Below, piece after piece: positions 14,526 to 21,602 of a stretch of 35,069 nt of DNA (positions are counted from its first letter, which is position 1; each line of letters opens with the position of its first letter). The DNA is from Pseudomonadota bacterium. Its GTDB lineage: Bacteria > Pseudomonadota > Alphaproteobacteria > Rhodobacterales > Rhodobacteraceae. The stretch covers positions 1-35,069 of the forward strand of contig JAKQLM010000492.1 of assembly GCA_029567145.1 (NCBI GenBank). Reading direction: 5' to 3'. The position numbers and the translations under genes were made by a program. The notes beneath the pieces are model-generated. The model was not told the origin of the DNA, did no database searches, and saw only the letters and a program-made list of their open reading frames with translations.

Positions 14526-15485
14526 CTATTCGGCGGGGCTGTCAACGATGGCCAGCATGTCGATGGCCAAGGTGGCGGTGGCCAGCCCGGCGACGGGCAC
14601 CCCGGTCGAGGCCGGGCCGGGCATCGGAAACCGGGCGTGGCGGACGGCCAGGTTGGCGTGAAGGTCCTGCGGCCTGGGGCCACCGGCATAATGGGTGGTC
14701 GCCTTCAGGATCGTCAGGCCGGACAGGTCAAGCGCGTCCATCGCCTGATGTGCCGATTGTGCCAGGTCGGGGGCGGTGCCGGTGGCGGAGGTCCAGGCGA
14801 AGCGCCCTGCCCGGCGCAGGATCGCGCCGCCTTGGGTGGTGGTCGCGGTCACCGGGGTCGCGGCAAGCGTCAGGATGGCAGAGACGCTGCCATCCGGCGG
14901 GATCACGCGGGCGGCGGGGTCGGGGATATGGCTGGGCGGCGGGTCGGCGGCGAACCACTGGGCCGACAGGACAAGGGCCGGGTCGATGCAGGTGAGGAGC
15001 GGCAGGGCCGAGGGCATGTCCGGCGCAGTCAGGTGCAGCAGGGCAAGCGGTCCGCCGTCGATCCGGGTCAGCCGGGCGGGACCGCGGGTTTCGACGGTCG
15101 TCCGCGGCGGGGTGGCGATGGCGTAGAGGTCCACCTCGATCCGCATGCCGGGATAGTAGAAATGCGGCAGTCGGACGGGCGCAAGGGTGGTCTGCGGAAA
15201 GGCCTTGGCCAGCGGGGTCAGCACGTCCTGAGGGTCGGTGCAGTCATGGTAGACCACCAGAAGCGCCGGGTGGTGCGGATCGGGCAGATGCGCCAGTACC
15301 CCCTGACCCATCGCCGCGACCACCCCGGCCTGCGCCGCAGCGTCGCCCGGAGCCAGCACCTGCCCGTCGCCGTCCAGCGGGCACTGGCCACAGGTCACCG
15401 CCAGCCCGTCCGACGCCACGGCCAGCGAACAGGCCACGGGAATCGGCATGTTCCACATCAGCCCCATCGGCAGATGCCGGATCAT
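14526..15485 (-). CDS. Protein with two Rid (YjgF/RidA)-like domains
   Basis: A 319-residue protein that reads as two Rid-fold units. Unit 1 (~residues 15-135) has the VTCGQCPLDGDGQVL opening, the VVYHDCTDPQDVL strand and an EVDLYAIA ending. Unit 2 (~165-319) has GRFAWTSATGTAP and ends PASTGVPVAGLA...LAIDMLAIV, the standard Rid C-terminal strand pair. RidA deaminates reactive enamines using an arginine in PARSCVEV; here the matching position reads PASTGVPV, so the arginine is lost in unit 2 and is not obvious in unit 1. It is likely a non-deaminase Rid subgroup. Overlaps the next gene by four bases (ATGA). Confidence 0.65.
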   Translation of the reverse strand: MIRHLPMGLMWNMPIPVACSLAVASDGLAVTCGQCPLDGDGQVLAPGDAAAQAGVVAAMGQGVLAHLPDPHHPALLVVYHDCTDPQDVLTPLAKAFPQTTLAPVRLPHFYYPGMRIEVDLYAIATPPRTTVETRGPARLTRIDGGPLALLHLTAPDMPSALPLLTCIDPALVLSAQWFAADPPPSHIPDPAARVIPPDGSVSAILTLAATPVTATTTQGGAILRRAGRFAWTSATGTAPDLAQSAHQAMDALDLSGLTILKATTHYAGGPRPQDLHANLAVRHARFPMPGPASTGVPVAGLATATLAIDMLAIVDSPAE

Positions 15486-15967
15486 GCGGCCAACCAGTGA
15501 TTGATCGCCGCAGCGCAGGATGCGGCGGACTGGCCTGCGGAAAAGACCTGTGTCAGCGGCACGGCCTGGCTGTTGACCTGAAGCACCACCCGGTGCGTTT
15601 CGCTGGTCGATGCCAGCCGGCCGCTGTTCGTCGGGGTCGAGCGGTTGACCACGGTTTCCACCGATGCCCCGGTGATGTCGGACAGGCGGTGGGTCTGTTC
15701 GGTCTGGCCCAGAAGGCTGGCCGTGCGGACCACGACTGCCCCTGCCCCTCGGTCAAAGATCACGATCACGCGGCGGACGAAGGCGACGAAGGCCACGCCG
15801 AACAGGGCGGCCGCAAGGCCCATCCCCAGGCCAAGCCACAGGTTCTCGGCCCCGGTCGCCAGCGCCAGCAGCGCGAAGAACAGGATGACGATGGCCAGGA
15901 TCGAACCAAGCAGCCAGGGCCGGTCCTCAAGGACAAGCTGGCTGGGCGTGTTGGTGACAATGCGCAT
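15482..15967 (-). CDS. Small membrane protein of unknown function
   Basis: A 161-residue protein with two hydrophobic segments near the N-terminus (LLGSILAIVILFFALLAL, ~18-36; GLGMGLAAALFGVAFVAF, ~46-63) and a soluble beta-rich C-terminal half with HRLSDITGASVET and HRVVLQVN-type strands, reminiscent of bacterial PH-like membrane domains. I cannot name the family. Its stop overlaps the start of the Rid-domain gene by four bases, so the two are probably made together; divergent from the LysR gene. Confidence 0.7.
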   Translation of the reverse strand: MRIVTNTPSQLVLEDRPWLLGSILAIVILFFALLALATGAENLWLGLGMGLAAALFGVAFVAFVRRVIVIFDRGAGAVVVRTASLLGQTEQTHRLSDITGASVETVVNRSTPTNSGRLASTSETHRVVLQVNSQAVPLTQVFSAGQSAASCAAAINHWLAA

Positions 15968-16108
15968 GGGCTGGGCCTTGGCGATCGGGATCGGGCTTGG
16001 CGCAAGTCATCGCAGAGCGGGGTCGCGGGATCAACGGCTTTGACCTTTGCCGGGGGTTGCGCTGGCGGTCGCGCTGGGGGGTTGCGCTGGGCGCTGCGAT
16101 GGCGTTTT

Positions 16109-16126
16109 CTGTGCATGGATGCACAG
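16109..16126 (+). promoter_or_regulatory. Inverted repeat, candidate LysR operator
   Basis: CTGTGCAT-GG-ATGCACAG is a perfect 8-base inverted repeat, 17 bases before the LysR-family ATG and in the divergent gap to the small membrane protein gene. Size and symmetry fit a regulator site; autoregulation is the simplest reading. The rest of the 176-base gap holds degenerate GTTGCGCTGG direct repeats (16056-16093) and nothing else I can name. Confidence 0.5.
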
Positions 16127-16143
16127 CGGGCGGGAAGACTGGC

Positions 16144-17028
16144 ATGGAAAACTGGGACGAAGTGCGCACCGCCTATCAGGTTGCCCGGCTGGGCACGGTG
16201 TCGGGTGCCGCCGAAGTGCTGGGGGTGCACCATGCCACGGTGATCCGCCACATCGACGCGCTGGAAAAGCGGCTGGGGTCCAAGCTCTTTCAGCGCCACG
16301 CGCGGGGCTATACCGCGACCGAGGCCGGGCGCGACCTTTTGTCGGTGGCGCAGACCACCGAAGAGCAGTTCGCCCATCTGTCCAGCCGGATCAAGGGTCA
16401 GGGCGAGACGGTGTCGGGCGAGCTTGTGGTGACCTCGATCGCCGGGATCTCGAACCTGCTGACGCCGGTGATGGTCGGGTTTCAGGACAAGTTCCCGGAT
16501 GTGCGGGTCCGGTTCCTGACCGACATGCGGGTGTTCCGGCTGGACTATGGCGAGGCGCATGTGGCGATCCGCGCCGGGATGGGGCCGGAAGAGCCGGACA
16601 ACGTGGTGCAGCCGCTGACCCATATCAACATGGCGCTGTATGCGGCCCGGTCCTATGCCGACCGCTTTGGCCTGCCCGGCAGCGAGGCCGAGTTCGACGG
16701 GCATCGCTTTGTCTGCACCGATGCCGAGCTGACGCGCGCGCCGTTCCACCGCTGGCTGCGATCCAAGGTCCAGCCCGACCAGATCGTCTATGCCGCAAGC
16801 GAGCCTGCCGCGCTGGAAGACGCCGTGCGGCTGGGGGCGGGGATCGGGTTCATGGCGGTCTACCGGGCGGCGCAGGACCCGCAGATGATCGAGATCCTGC
16901 CTCCCCGCGCCGACTGGGCCAGCCCGCTCAGGATCGTGACCCATGTCGATCTGCACCGCACGCGCAAGGTGCAGGCGTTCCTGACGCATCTGAAAGAGGC
17001 GGTGAAGGACTGGAAGTTCTGCGGGTGA
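16144..17028 (+). CDS. LysR-family transcriptional regulator
   Basis: A 294-residue LysR-type regulator. The N-terminal helix-turn-helix (residues ~5-65) reads LGTVSGAAEVLGVHHATVIRHIDALEKRLG followed by LFQRHARGYTATEAG; residues ~90-290 form a periplasmic-binding-like effector domain. The ORF track starts at 15997; the ATG at 16144 is chosen because the family starts just before the HTH and a GGGAAG site precedes it. The longer start would put the CTGTGCAT palindrome in the gene. Its TGA overlaps the GTG of the EamA transporter gene, so the transporter is its likely target. Confidence 0.93.
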   Translation: MENWDEVRTAYQVARLGTVSGAAEVLGVHHATVIRHIDALEKRLGSKLFQRHARGYTATEAGRDLLSVAQTTEEQFAHLSSRIKGQGETVSGELVVTSIAGISNLLTPVMVGFQDKFPDVRVRFLTDMRVFRLDYGEAHVAIRAGMGPEEPDNVVQPLTHINMALYAARSYADRFGLPGSEAEFDGHRFVCTDAELTRAPFHRWLRSKVQPDQIVYAASEPAALEDAVRLGAGIGFMAVYRAAQDPQMIEILPPRADWASPLRIVTHVDLHRTRKVQAFLTHLKEAVKDWKFCG

Positions 17029-17906
17029 CGTTGACGCCGTCGCAGCGGGGGCATCTGGCGATGCTGGCGTTTTCGGCGCTGGTTGCGGGGTCGTTTTCGC
17101 TGGGTGCGCTGGCGGCTCCGCATGTCGATCCGGCGGCGCTGAGCGCGGTGCGCTTTCTGCTGGCGGGCGTTCTGGTCGGGGCGGCGGCGCTGGCGACGAC
17201 GGGACTGCCGCGCAGCACCTGGGTGGCCCCCTGGCGGTATCTGGTGCTGGGCGGGCTGCTGGCGGGGTATTTCGTCCTGATGTTCCAGGGGCTGAAGACG
17301 GCGGCCCCGGTGCCCACGGCGGCGGTGTTCACGCTGACCCCGGTGATGGCGGCGGGGTTCGGCTGGCTGTTCTTGCGGCAACGGCTGACCGGCCGGATGG
17401 CGCTGGCGCTGGCGATCGGGGCGGCGGGGGCGCTGTGGGTGATCTTTCGCGCCGACCTGGGCGCGCTTTTGGCGCTGGAGATCGGTCGGGGCGAGGTGAT
17501 CTACTTCTGGGGCTGCGTCGCGCATGCCGCCTATACTCCGCTGGTGCGCAGGCTGAACCGGGGCGAAACTCCGGTCGCGTTCACCTTCGGGATGATGCTG
17601 GCGGGAACCGGGATGCTGACGCTTTACGCCTGGCCCGCGATCCGGGCGACGGATTGGGCGGCGCTGCCGGGGATCGTCTGGGTAACGCTGGTCTATGTGG
17701 CGGTGGCGGCCAGTGCGGTGACGTTCGTGCTGCTGCAATACGCCACGCTGCGGCTGCCTGCGGCCAAGGTGATGGCCTATACCTACCTTGTGCCAAGCTG
17801 GGTCATCCTGTGGGAGATCGCCTTGCACGGGGCGGTGCCGCCGGGTCTGGTCGTGGCCGGGGTGGCGCTGACCGCGCTGGCGCTGTGGTTGCTGCTGAAA
17901 GAGTGA
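17025..17906 (+). CDS. EamA-family (DMT superfamily) transporter
   Basis: A 293-residue inner-membrane protein with about ten hydrophobic helices in two five-helix EamA halves. Typical elements are ALSAVRFLLAGVLVG in the first half, TAAVFTLTPVMAAGFGWLFLRQRLTG at its end, and AAKVMAYTYLVPSWVILWE in the second. DMT transporters export or import amino acids and other metabolites; the substrate cannot be read. The start is a GTG overlapping the LysR stop (GTGA), so the two are translationally coupled. The track ORF from 16047 is the LysR gene read in the wrong frame plus this gene. It ends 3 bases from a converging gene. Confidence 0.92.
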   Translation: MTLTPSQRGHLAMLAFSALVAGSFSLGALAAPHVDPAALSAVRFLLAGVLVGAAALATTGLPRSTWVAPWRYLVLGGLLAGYFVLMFQGLKTAAPVPTAAVFTLTPVMAAGFGWLFLRQRLTGRMALALAIGAAGALWVIFRADLGALLALEIGRGEVIYFWGCVAHAAYTPLVRRLNRGETPVAFTFGMMLAGTGMLTLYAWPAIRATDWAALPGIVWVTLVYVAVAASAVTFVLLQYATLRLPAAKVMAYTYLVPSWVILWEIALHGAVPPGLVVAGVALTALALWLLLKE

Positions 17907-17909
17907 CCG

Positions 17910-18512
17910 TCACCCGCCGCGCATCAGCCGGTCAACCTTGCGCGCGACGCGGGTCAGGTGGCGGGCGCGCGTGGCCGGGGCAGAGCCGTCGATCCGGTAC
18001 AGTGCCGCAAAGGCGGTCCGGCGACCCGGCGCGCACAGCGCCCCAAGCCCACGCAAAAGCGTGCGCTTGCCGGGATTGCCCATCACAAAGGCCACCAAGC
18101 CGCTGGCTCCGCCAGAGGTGAAGACCGCAAGCCGGCTGATGTGGCGCAGTCCGGGCGTGACGGGGCCACCGGGCACCAAGGGCAGGTGAAAGGCGACGCC
18201 GGGCAGAAGCACCCGGTCCAGCCAGCCCTTCAGCAGCGCGGGCAGTCCGTGCCACCAGGTCGGGTAGACGAAGATCAGCGTGTCGCACCAGCGCAGGTCC
18301 TGCACCATCGCTGCCACCGGGGACGCGGTGCCAGGAGGCTCGGCATAGTCCTGCCATTCCTTGCAGGTCAGGACGGGCTGGAACCCGCTGGCGTACAGGT
18401 CGGTCAGGCGCACCTCGGCCCCGGCGGCGTGCAGGCGCGACAGGATCACGTCGCGGACGGCGGCAGTAAAGCTGGCGGGGTCGGGGTGGCAATGGATGAC
18501 AAGCGCGCGCAT
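17910..18512 (-). CDS. Flavodoxin-fold NAD(P)H:quinone oxidoreductase
   Basis: A 200-residue FMN/FAD-dependent reductase of the Flavodoxin_2 group (NQO/MdaB/KefF-like). VIHCHPDPASFTAAVRD is the phosphate-binding loop and FVYPTWWHGLPALLKGWLDRVLLPGVAF is the family signature around the isoalloxazine site; only parts of it vary from the norm. Such enzymes reduce quinones by two electrons. It is in the same orientation as the APH-fold kinase, 75 bases after it, so it may be the last gene of the cbtB-cbtA-cobF-kinase unit, or independent. Converges on the EamA gene. Confidence 0.85.
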   Translation of the reverse strand: MRALVIHCHPDPASFTAAVRDVILSRLHAAGAEVRLTDLYASGFQPVLTCKEWQDYAEPPGTASPVAAMVQDLRWCDTLIFVYPTWWHGLPALLKGWLDRVLLPGVAFHLPLVPGGPVTPGLRHISRLAVFTSGGASGLVAFVMGNPGKRTLLRGLGALCAPGRRTAFAALYRIDGSAPATRARHLTRVARKVDRLMRGG

Positions 18513-18587
18513 GGGGCAAAAGGTCCGGCTCGACCTTTGTGCGGTCGGGGTCAGGCTAACACTCGTGCCGTGGCGCGCTCAACCCTG

Positions 18588-19535
18588 TCAGGGGCGCAGG
18601 CGGGCAAGCCCGTCGGCCAGGTATTGCCTGGCCAGCGCGATGGTGCCCGCGGTATAGGTCGGGCCGCCCAGCGCCTGACCCGTGTCACTGTCGGCGCGGG
18701 TGGACAGCCAGGCGGTCAGCAGCACCCGGCGCAGGAAGATGAAATCCGGGATCAGCGCGGCGTCGGGGGGGCCAGAGGGCACGACACGGGAATAGCCGTC
18801 GCACCAGCGGGCAATCAGGTCAGGCAGGCGGGGATCGGTCTCGATGAACGACAGGGCCGAGGCAAGGTCGTAGGTCCACCAGCCAAAGCCGCAATCGTCA
18901 AAGTCGATGGCGGTCAGTCGGTCGCCGTCCACCATCAGATTGGCCAGCCGCAGGTCGGCGTGGATCAGGCCAAAGCTGTCGGGTCCGGTGCCAAGGGCGC
19001 GCAGGGTGGCGGCAAGCCGGTCGGTGGCGCGGGTCAGAAGCGCGGCGCTGGCCGCATCCAGCCCCGGCGCATGCCGCCAGTCGCCCCAGTGCGGTCGCGG
19101 GCCAAGGATGGTGTCCACGTCCCAACGCTTGCGCGCAAAGCCGGGGGCCGGGGTCCACTGGCGGGCGTGCAGGTGCAGGCGGGCGGTGATCTCGCCCAGC
19201 GGGGCGAACCAACGCGCAAGGTCGTCACCGGGCTGCAGCTCTTGCCCCGGAACCGGGGCGAAGCCGACGATGAAACGCCCGTCCAGTTCGGTGACTGGCC
19301 CCTGAGCGCCCGCGACGGGGCGGACGGCGTTCAACCCGGGCAGGCCCTGCAACGCGGTCAGCCAGTGCAGTTCCGACCCGATCTCGGCCCCGGTATGGTA
19401 GCCTGCGCGGTGCAGGCGCAGGATCAGGTCACCCCCGGCCCGCCAGGTTTCGTTTTCCGACCGGTTGAGCAGGGTTAGCGGGGTGTTGGCCGGCAGGCCG
19501 TAGACCGGCAAGGCGCGGCGCAGAAGGTCAGACAT
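18588..19535 (-). CDS. APH-fold phosphotransferase (kinase) coupled to cobF
   Basis: A 315-residue kinase of the aminoglycoside phosphotransferase / homoserine kinase type II fold. The catalytic loop is HADLRLANLM (HxDxxxxN, residues ~206-215) and the metal-binding DFDDCG follows after a short strand; RSENETWRAGGDLILRLHR is the nucleotide-binding N-lobe. The start at 19535 (MSDLLRRALP) is preferred over 19577. It overlaps the end of cobF by 8 bases and so probably lies under the B12 riboswitch ahead of cbtB. The substrate is unknown. Members of this fold phosphorylate homoserine, choline, antibiotics and sugars; a role in making the aminopropanol linker of B12 (threonine phosphorylation) is an inference from context. 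Confidence 0.85.
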   Translation of the reverse strand: MSDLLRRALPVYGLPANTPLTLLNRSENETWRAGGDLILRLHRAGYHTGAEIGSELHWLTALQGLPGLNAVRPVAGAQGPVTELDGRFIVGFAPVPGQELQPGDDLARWFAPLGEITARLHLHARQWTPAPGFARKRWDVDTILGPRPHWGDWRHAPGLDAASAALLTRATDRLAATLRALGTGPDSFGLIHADLRLANLMVDGDRLTAIDFDDCGFGWWTYDLASALSFIETDPRLPDLIARWCDGYSRVVPSGPPDAALIPDFIFLRRVLLTAWLSTRADSDTGQALGGPTYTAGTIALARQYLADGLARLRP

Positions 19536-20274
19536 CGGGGCCGCGCCGGAGAAGGTAGATGTCCATGATCCAGCCATGGTCGGCCCGCAGGCGGGCGCGG
19601 GTGGACAGGATGGCGTCCGAAACGCTGGCCAGCGGGCCGTGGATCAGCGTCTGTTCCGGCATGCCGACATAGGCCCCCCACCAGATCGTCAGGTCCGTGG
19701 GGTCCAGCGTGGCAAAGGCTCCGCCCTTGTCCAGCATCACCGCAAGGGTGGTCGCGCCGTCGGGCCAGCCGTGGTCGCGCAACTGCCGTCCGGTGGTGAT
19801 GGTCACCGGGGCGGCAAGGGTGTTCAGCGGGATCGCATGGGCGGCGGTCAGGACCTGCAGGCTGGTGATGCCGGGAATCACCCGGACCGTCAGACCGGGC
19901 AAGCGGGCGGCGATGCGCAGCGTGCTGTCATACAGCGAGGGATCGCCCCAGACCATCAGCGCAACCTGTCCGCCGGTCGGCAGATGGGCGGCGATGCTGT
20001 CCTGCCAGACCTGGGCGATGGCATCGTGCCAGTCGTTCACCGCGCCCAGATAATCCGTCTGGTCAGCCCGTTTCGGCACGTCGTATTCGGCCACGGGGAC
20101 GGCTTTGGTCAGCACCTGCGTCAGGATCTGGCGGCGGATGTCGGCCAGATCGGACTTGTCGTCGCCCTTGTGCGGCAGAAGGATCAGGTCCGCGCCGTTC
20201 AGCGCCCTGGCGGCCTGGGCCGTCAGGTGATCCGGGTTGCCGGTGCCGATGCCGATGAGGGAAAGCGTGATCAT
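19528..20274 (-). CDS. cobF: Precorrin-6A synthase (deacetylating) CobF
   Basis: A 248-residue tetrapyrrole methylase that methylates C1 of precorrin-5 and releases the C20 acetyl group as acetate, giving precorrin-6A. LIGIGTGNPDHLTAQA is the SAM-site opening; the VWGDPSLYDSTLR and VIPGITSLQVL segments are typical of CobF. The enzyme is specific to the aerobic pathway and is a strong marker of it. The track ORF begins at 20301; the ATG at 20274 matches the family start. It lies apart from the other methylases, downstream of cbtA, and overlaps the kinase by 8 bases. Confidence 0.95.
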   Translation of the reverse strand: MITLSLIGIGTGNPDHLTAQAARALNGADLILLPHKGDDKSDLADIRRQILTQVLTKAVPVAEYDVPKRADQTDYLGAVNDWHDAIAQVWQDSIAAHLPTGGQVALMVWGDPSLYDSTLRIAARLPGLTVRVIPGITSLQVLTAAHAIPLNTLAAPVTITTGRQLRDHGWPDGATTLAVMLDKGGAFATLDPTDLTIWWGAYVGMPEQTLIHGPLASVSDAILSTRARLRADHGWIMDIYLLRRGPDV

Positions 20275-20290
20275 CGCGGTCTTTCTGGGG

Positions 20291-20316
20291 CTGCGGTCCA
20301 AGGGGTCGGACCGCAG
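20291..20316 (-). other. Stem-loop between cbtA and cobF
   Basis: CTGCGGTCC-N8-GGACCGCAG is a perfect 9-base stem in the 69-base cbtA-cobF spacer, 17 bases before the cobF start. No T-run follows on the minus strand, so read-through is likely and the stem may protect or process the mRNA. Confidence 0.5.
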
Positions 20317-20329
20317 CAGGGGTAGCGCA

Positions 20330-20365
20330 GTCAGGCGGCGTTGTCAGGCGGCGTTGTCAGGCGTT
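20330..20365 (-). repeat. 13-bp tandem duplication over the cbtA stop codon
   Basis: GTCAGGCGGCGTT occurs at 20330-20342 and 20343-20355, and a shortened third unit (GTCAGGCGTT) follows. On the minus strand one unit encodes the last codons and stop of cbtA (D-N-A-A-stop), and the other repeats them, including a second TGA, just after it. Confidence 0.8.
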
Positions 20366-21111
20366 CTGGCCCAGACATGGCCCGCAACCCAGCCCATCAA
20401 GGCCCAGACCGCAAGGCCGGTGCCAAGGACACGGGCCGAGAAGGCCCCGGCCACTTCGGGCGGGGCGACGCCGCTGAAGCCGTCAAGCTCGGGTGCGCCG
20501 ACAAGATGCGGGACGGCCAGCAGAACGACGGCCAAAGCGGTGGCCATCAGGCTGCGCCCGTAGCCAAGCAGCCCAAGGCCGACAGCCGTCGCGGCGACGG
20601 TGCCCCACCACCAGACCTGCCGGGCGCCCAGGTCGGCGGCCAGCGTGCCAGGGAGTTCGGGGGCAAGCCCCATGGCCGGGACCAGCTGAAAGCTGGCGAA
20701 CCCGGCGATGCCCCACAACAGGCCCTCGCGCGCGGTGATGATCTTGCCATAGGCCCGGGCCAGACCGAAGCCCGCCACCAGGATCAGCGCATAGGCGACG
20801 TAGACAAGGCCGAAGAACACCGTCGTCCAAAGCGTGCGGGTCCCGGTCGAGACCGCCCCGGCATCCCCGTGGTCATGGGCGGCAGCACCTTCGTCATGGC
20901 TATGGCCTTCTGCCGCAGGCTCGTCGTGGCTGTGACCGGCATCGGCATGGCCGTCCGCGGGAACGACACCGGCATAATGCACGGCCGCCCCGGTTTCATA
21001 GGCTTCGCCCAGAAGGATGTACTTCTGCACGAATGCGAAATGCAGCACGGCCGCAAGCAGCCATGCCGCACAACCAGCGACAAGCGCGCTGGTCAGCATG
21101 CGTTGGATCAT
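20344..21111 (-). CDS. cbtA: CbtA, cobalt transporter subunit
   Basis: A 255-residue membrane protein with about five helices. A long histidine- and acid-rich loop at residues ~53-83 (GHADAGHSHDE, AEGHSHDE, HDHGD) is the predicted metal-binding region of CbtA. The conserved AMGLAPELPGT segment and GARQVWWWGTVAATA follow. CbtA was described by comparative genomics as a B12-regulated cobalt transporter component; transport has been inferred more than measured. The track start at 21198 is in cbtB; the ATG at 21111 lies 4 bases after the cbtB stop. Controlled by the B12 riboswitch upstream. Confidence 0.92.
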   Translation of the reverse strand: MIQRMLTSALVAGCAAWLLAAVLHFAFVQKYILLGEAYETGAAVHYAGVVPADGHADAGHSHDEPAAEGHSHDEGAAAHDHGDAGAVSTGTRTLWTTVFFGLVYVAYALILVAGFGLARAYGKIITAREGLLWGIAGFASFQLVPAMGLAPELPGTLAADLGARQVWWWGTVAATAVGLGLLGYGRSLMATALAVVLLAVPHLVGAPELDGFSGVAPPEVAGAFSARVLGTGLAVWALMGWVAGHVWARTPDNAA

Positions 21112-21115
21112 CGGA

Positions 21116-21292
21116 TCAGTGGCAGGGGAAGCCGGTCGCGTGACGCACGTCATGGGCGGCGTCATGCAGGGTGGCCGACTGTGCGTGCCCCGCGGCAAAC
21201 AGGATCGCCAGGCCCAGCATCGCCATGCCCAGCACGGACAGAAGCGCGGTGGTCTTGTCCGAGGCGCGGGTCGAGATCGTCGTCGTGGTCAT
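21116..21292 (-). CDS. cbtB: CbtB, small cobalt transporter subunit
   Basis: A 58-residue protein with one membrane helix (ALLSVLGMAMLGLAILFAAG, ~15-35) and the characteristic CbtB tail HDAAHDVRHATGFPCH, rich in histidines and ending in Cys-His, the presumed cobalt site. The start at 21292 is preferred over 21298 and 21313 because AAGGAG lies 7 bases before it but only 1 base before the ATG at 21298. First gene behind riboswitch 1; cbtA follows after 4 bases. Confidence 0.9.
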   Translation of the reverse strand: MTTTTISTRASDKTTALLSVLGMAMLGLAILFAAGHAQSATLHDAAHDVRHATGFPCH

Positions 21293-21305
21293 CTTCATGC
21301 TCCTT

Positions 21306-21323
21306 GCCGTCACACCCGACGGC
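21306..21323 (-). promoter_or_regulatory. GGGTGT-loop hairpin of riboswitch 1
   Basis: On the minus strand GCCGTC-GGGTGT-GACGGC forms a 6-base stem directly followed by the AAGGAG ribosome site of cbtB. The same stem and loop occur after riboswitch 2, so it is probably the regulatory hairpin through which B12 binding controls translation. Confidence 0.6.
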
Positions 21324-21331
21324 AGTTTCTG

Positions 21332-21520
21332 TCCCGTCGCATGGCCGGTCTCCTGACTCGCGGGTCAAAGCCTGCTTTCCGCCTTCCCAGTCCCGGGGGA
21401 CCAGTGGCCGATGGAAAGCCGCTCGCCGCATACAGTCGCGGGGGCGGTTGGGGTTTTGACGCCGATCAACGGTCCGCCAGTCCCCATTCCCGTTTCAGTC
21501 CGAACGCTTTGCGCCCATTG
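21332..21520 (-). promoter_or_regulatory. Cobalamin riboswitch 1 (upstream of cbtBA-cobF)
   Basis: On the minus strand the segment has the known B12-element blocks in order: ACTGAAACGGGAATG, then CCGCCCCCGCGACTGTA, then CCACTG and ACTGGGAAGGCGG, and finally the B12 box GAGTCAGGAGACCGGCC (about 21343-21359). It fills most of the 310-base gap between the DUF1636 gene and cbtB. No intrinsic terminator follows, so control is probably translational, lowering cobalt uptake when B12 is plentiful. Ends are approximate. Confidence 0.93.
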
Positions 21521-21602
21521 GACGCCATGCCCCACCAGTTGCCACCAGGCAAGGCGGCGGGTCAAGGCGCATTTGCGGCTTTCCGGGGCGGTTTGCGACG
21601 CA

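Noticed and set aside
16047-17906. Plus-strand ORF of 619 residues spanning LysR and EamA
   Set aside because: The first half is the LysR gene read out of frame; the transporter begins at the GTG at 17025.
20291-20316. Intrinsic terminator between cbtA and cobF
   Set aside because: The stem is strong but no T-run follows on the minus strand, so it is recorded as a stem-loop of unknown role.
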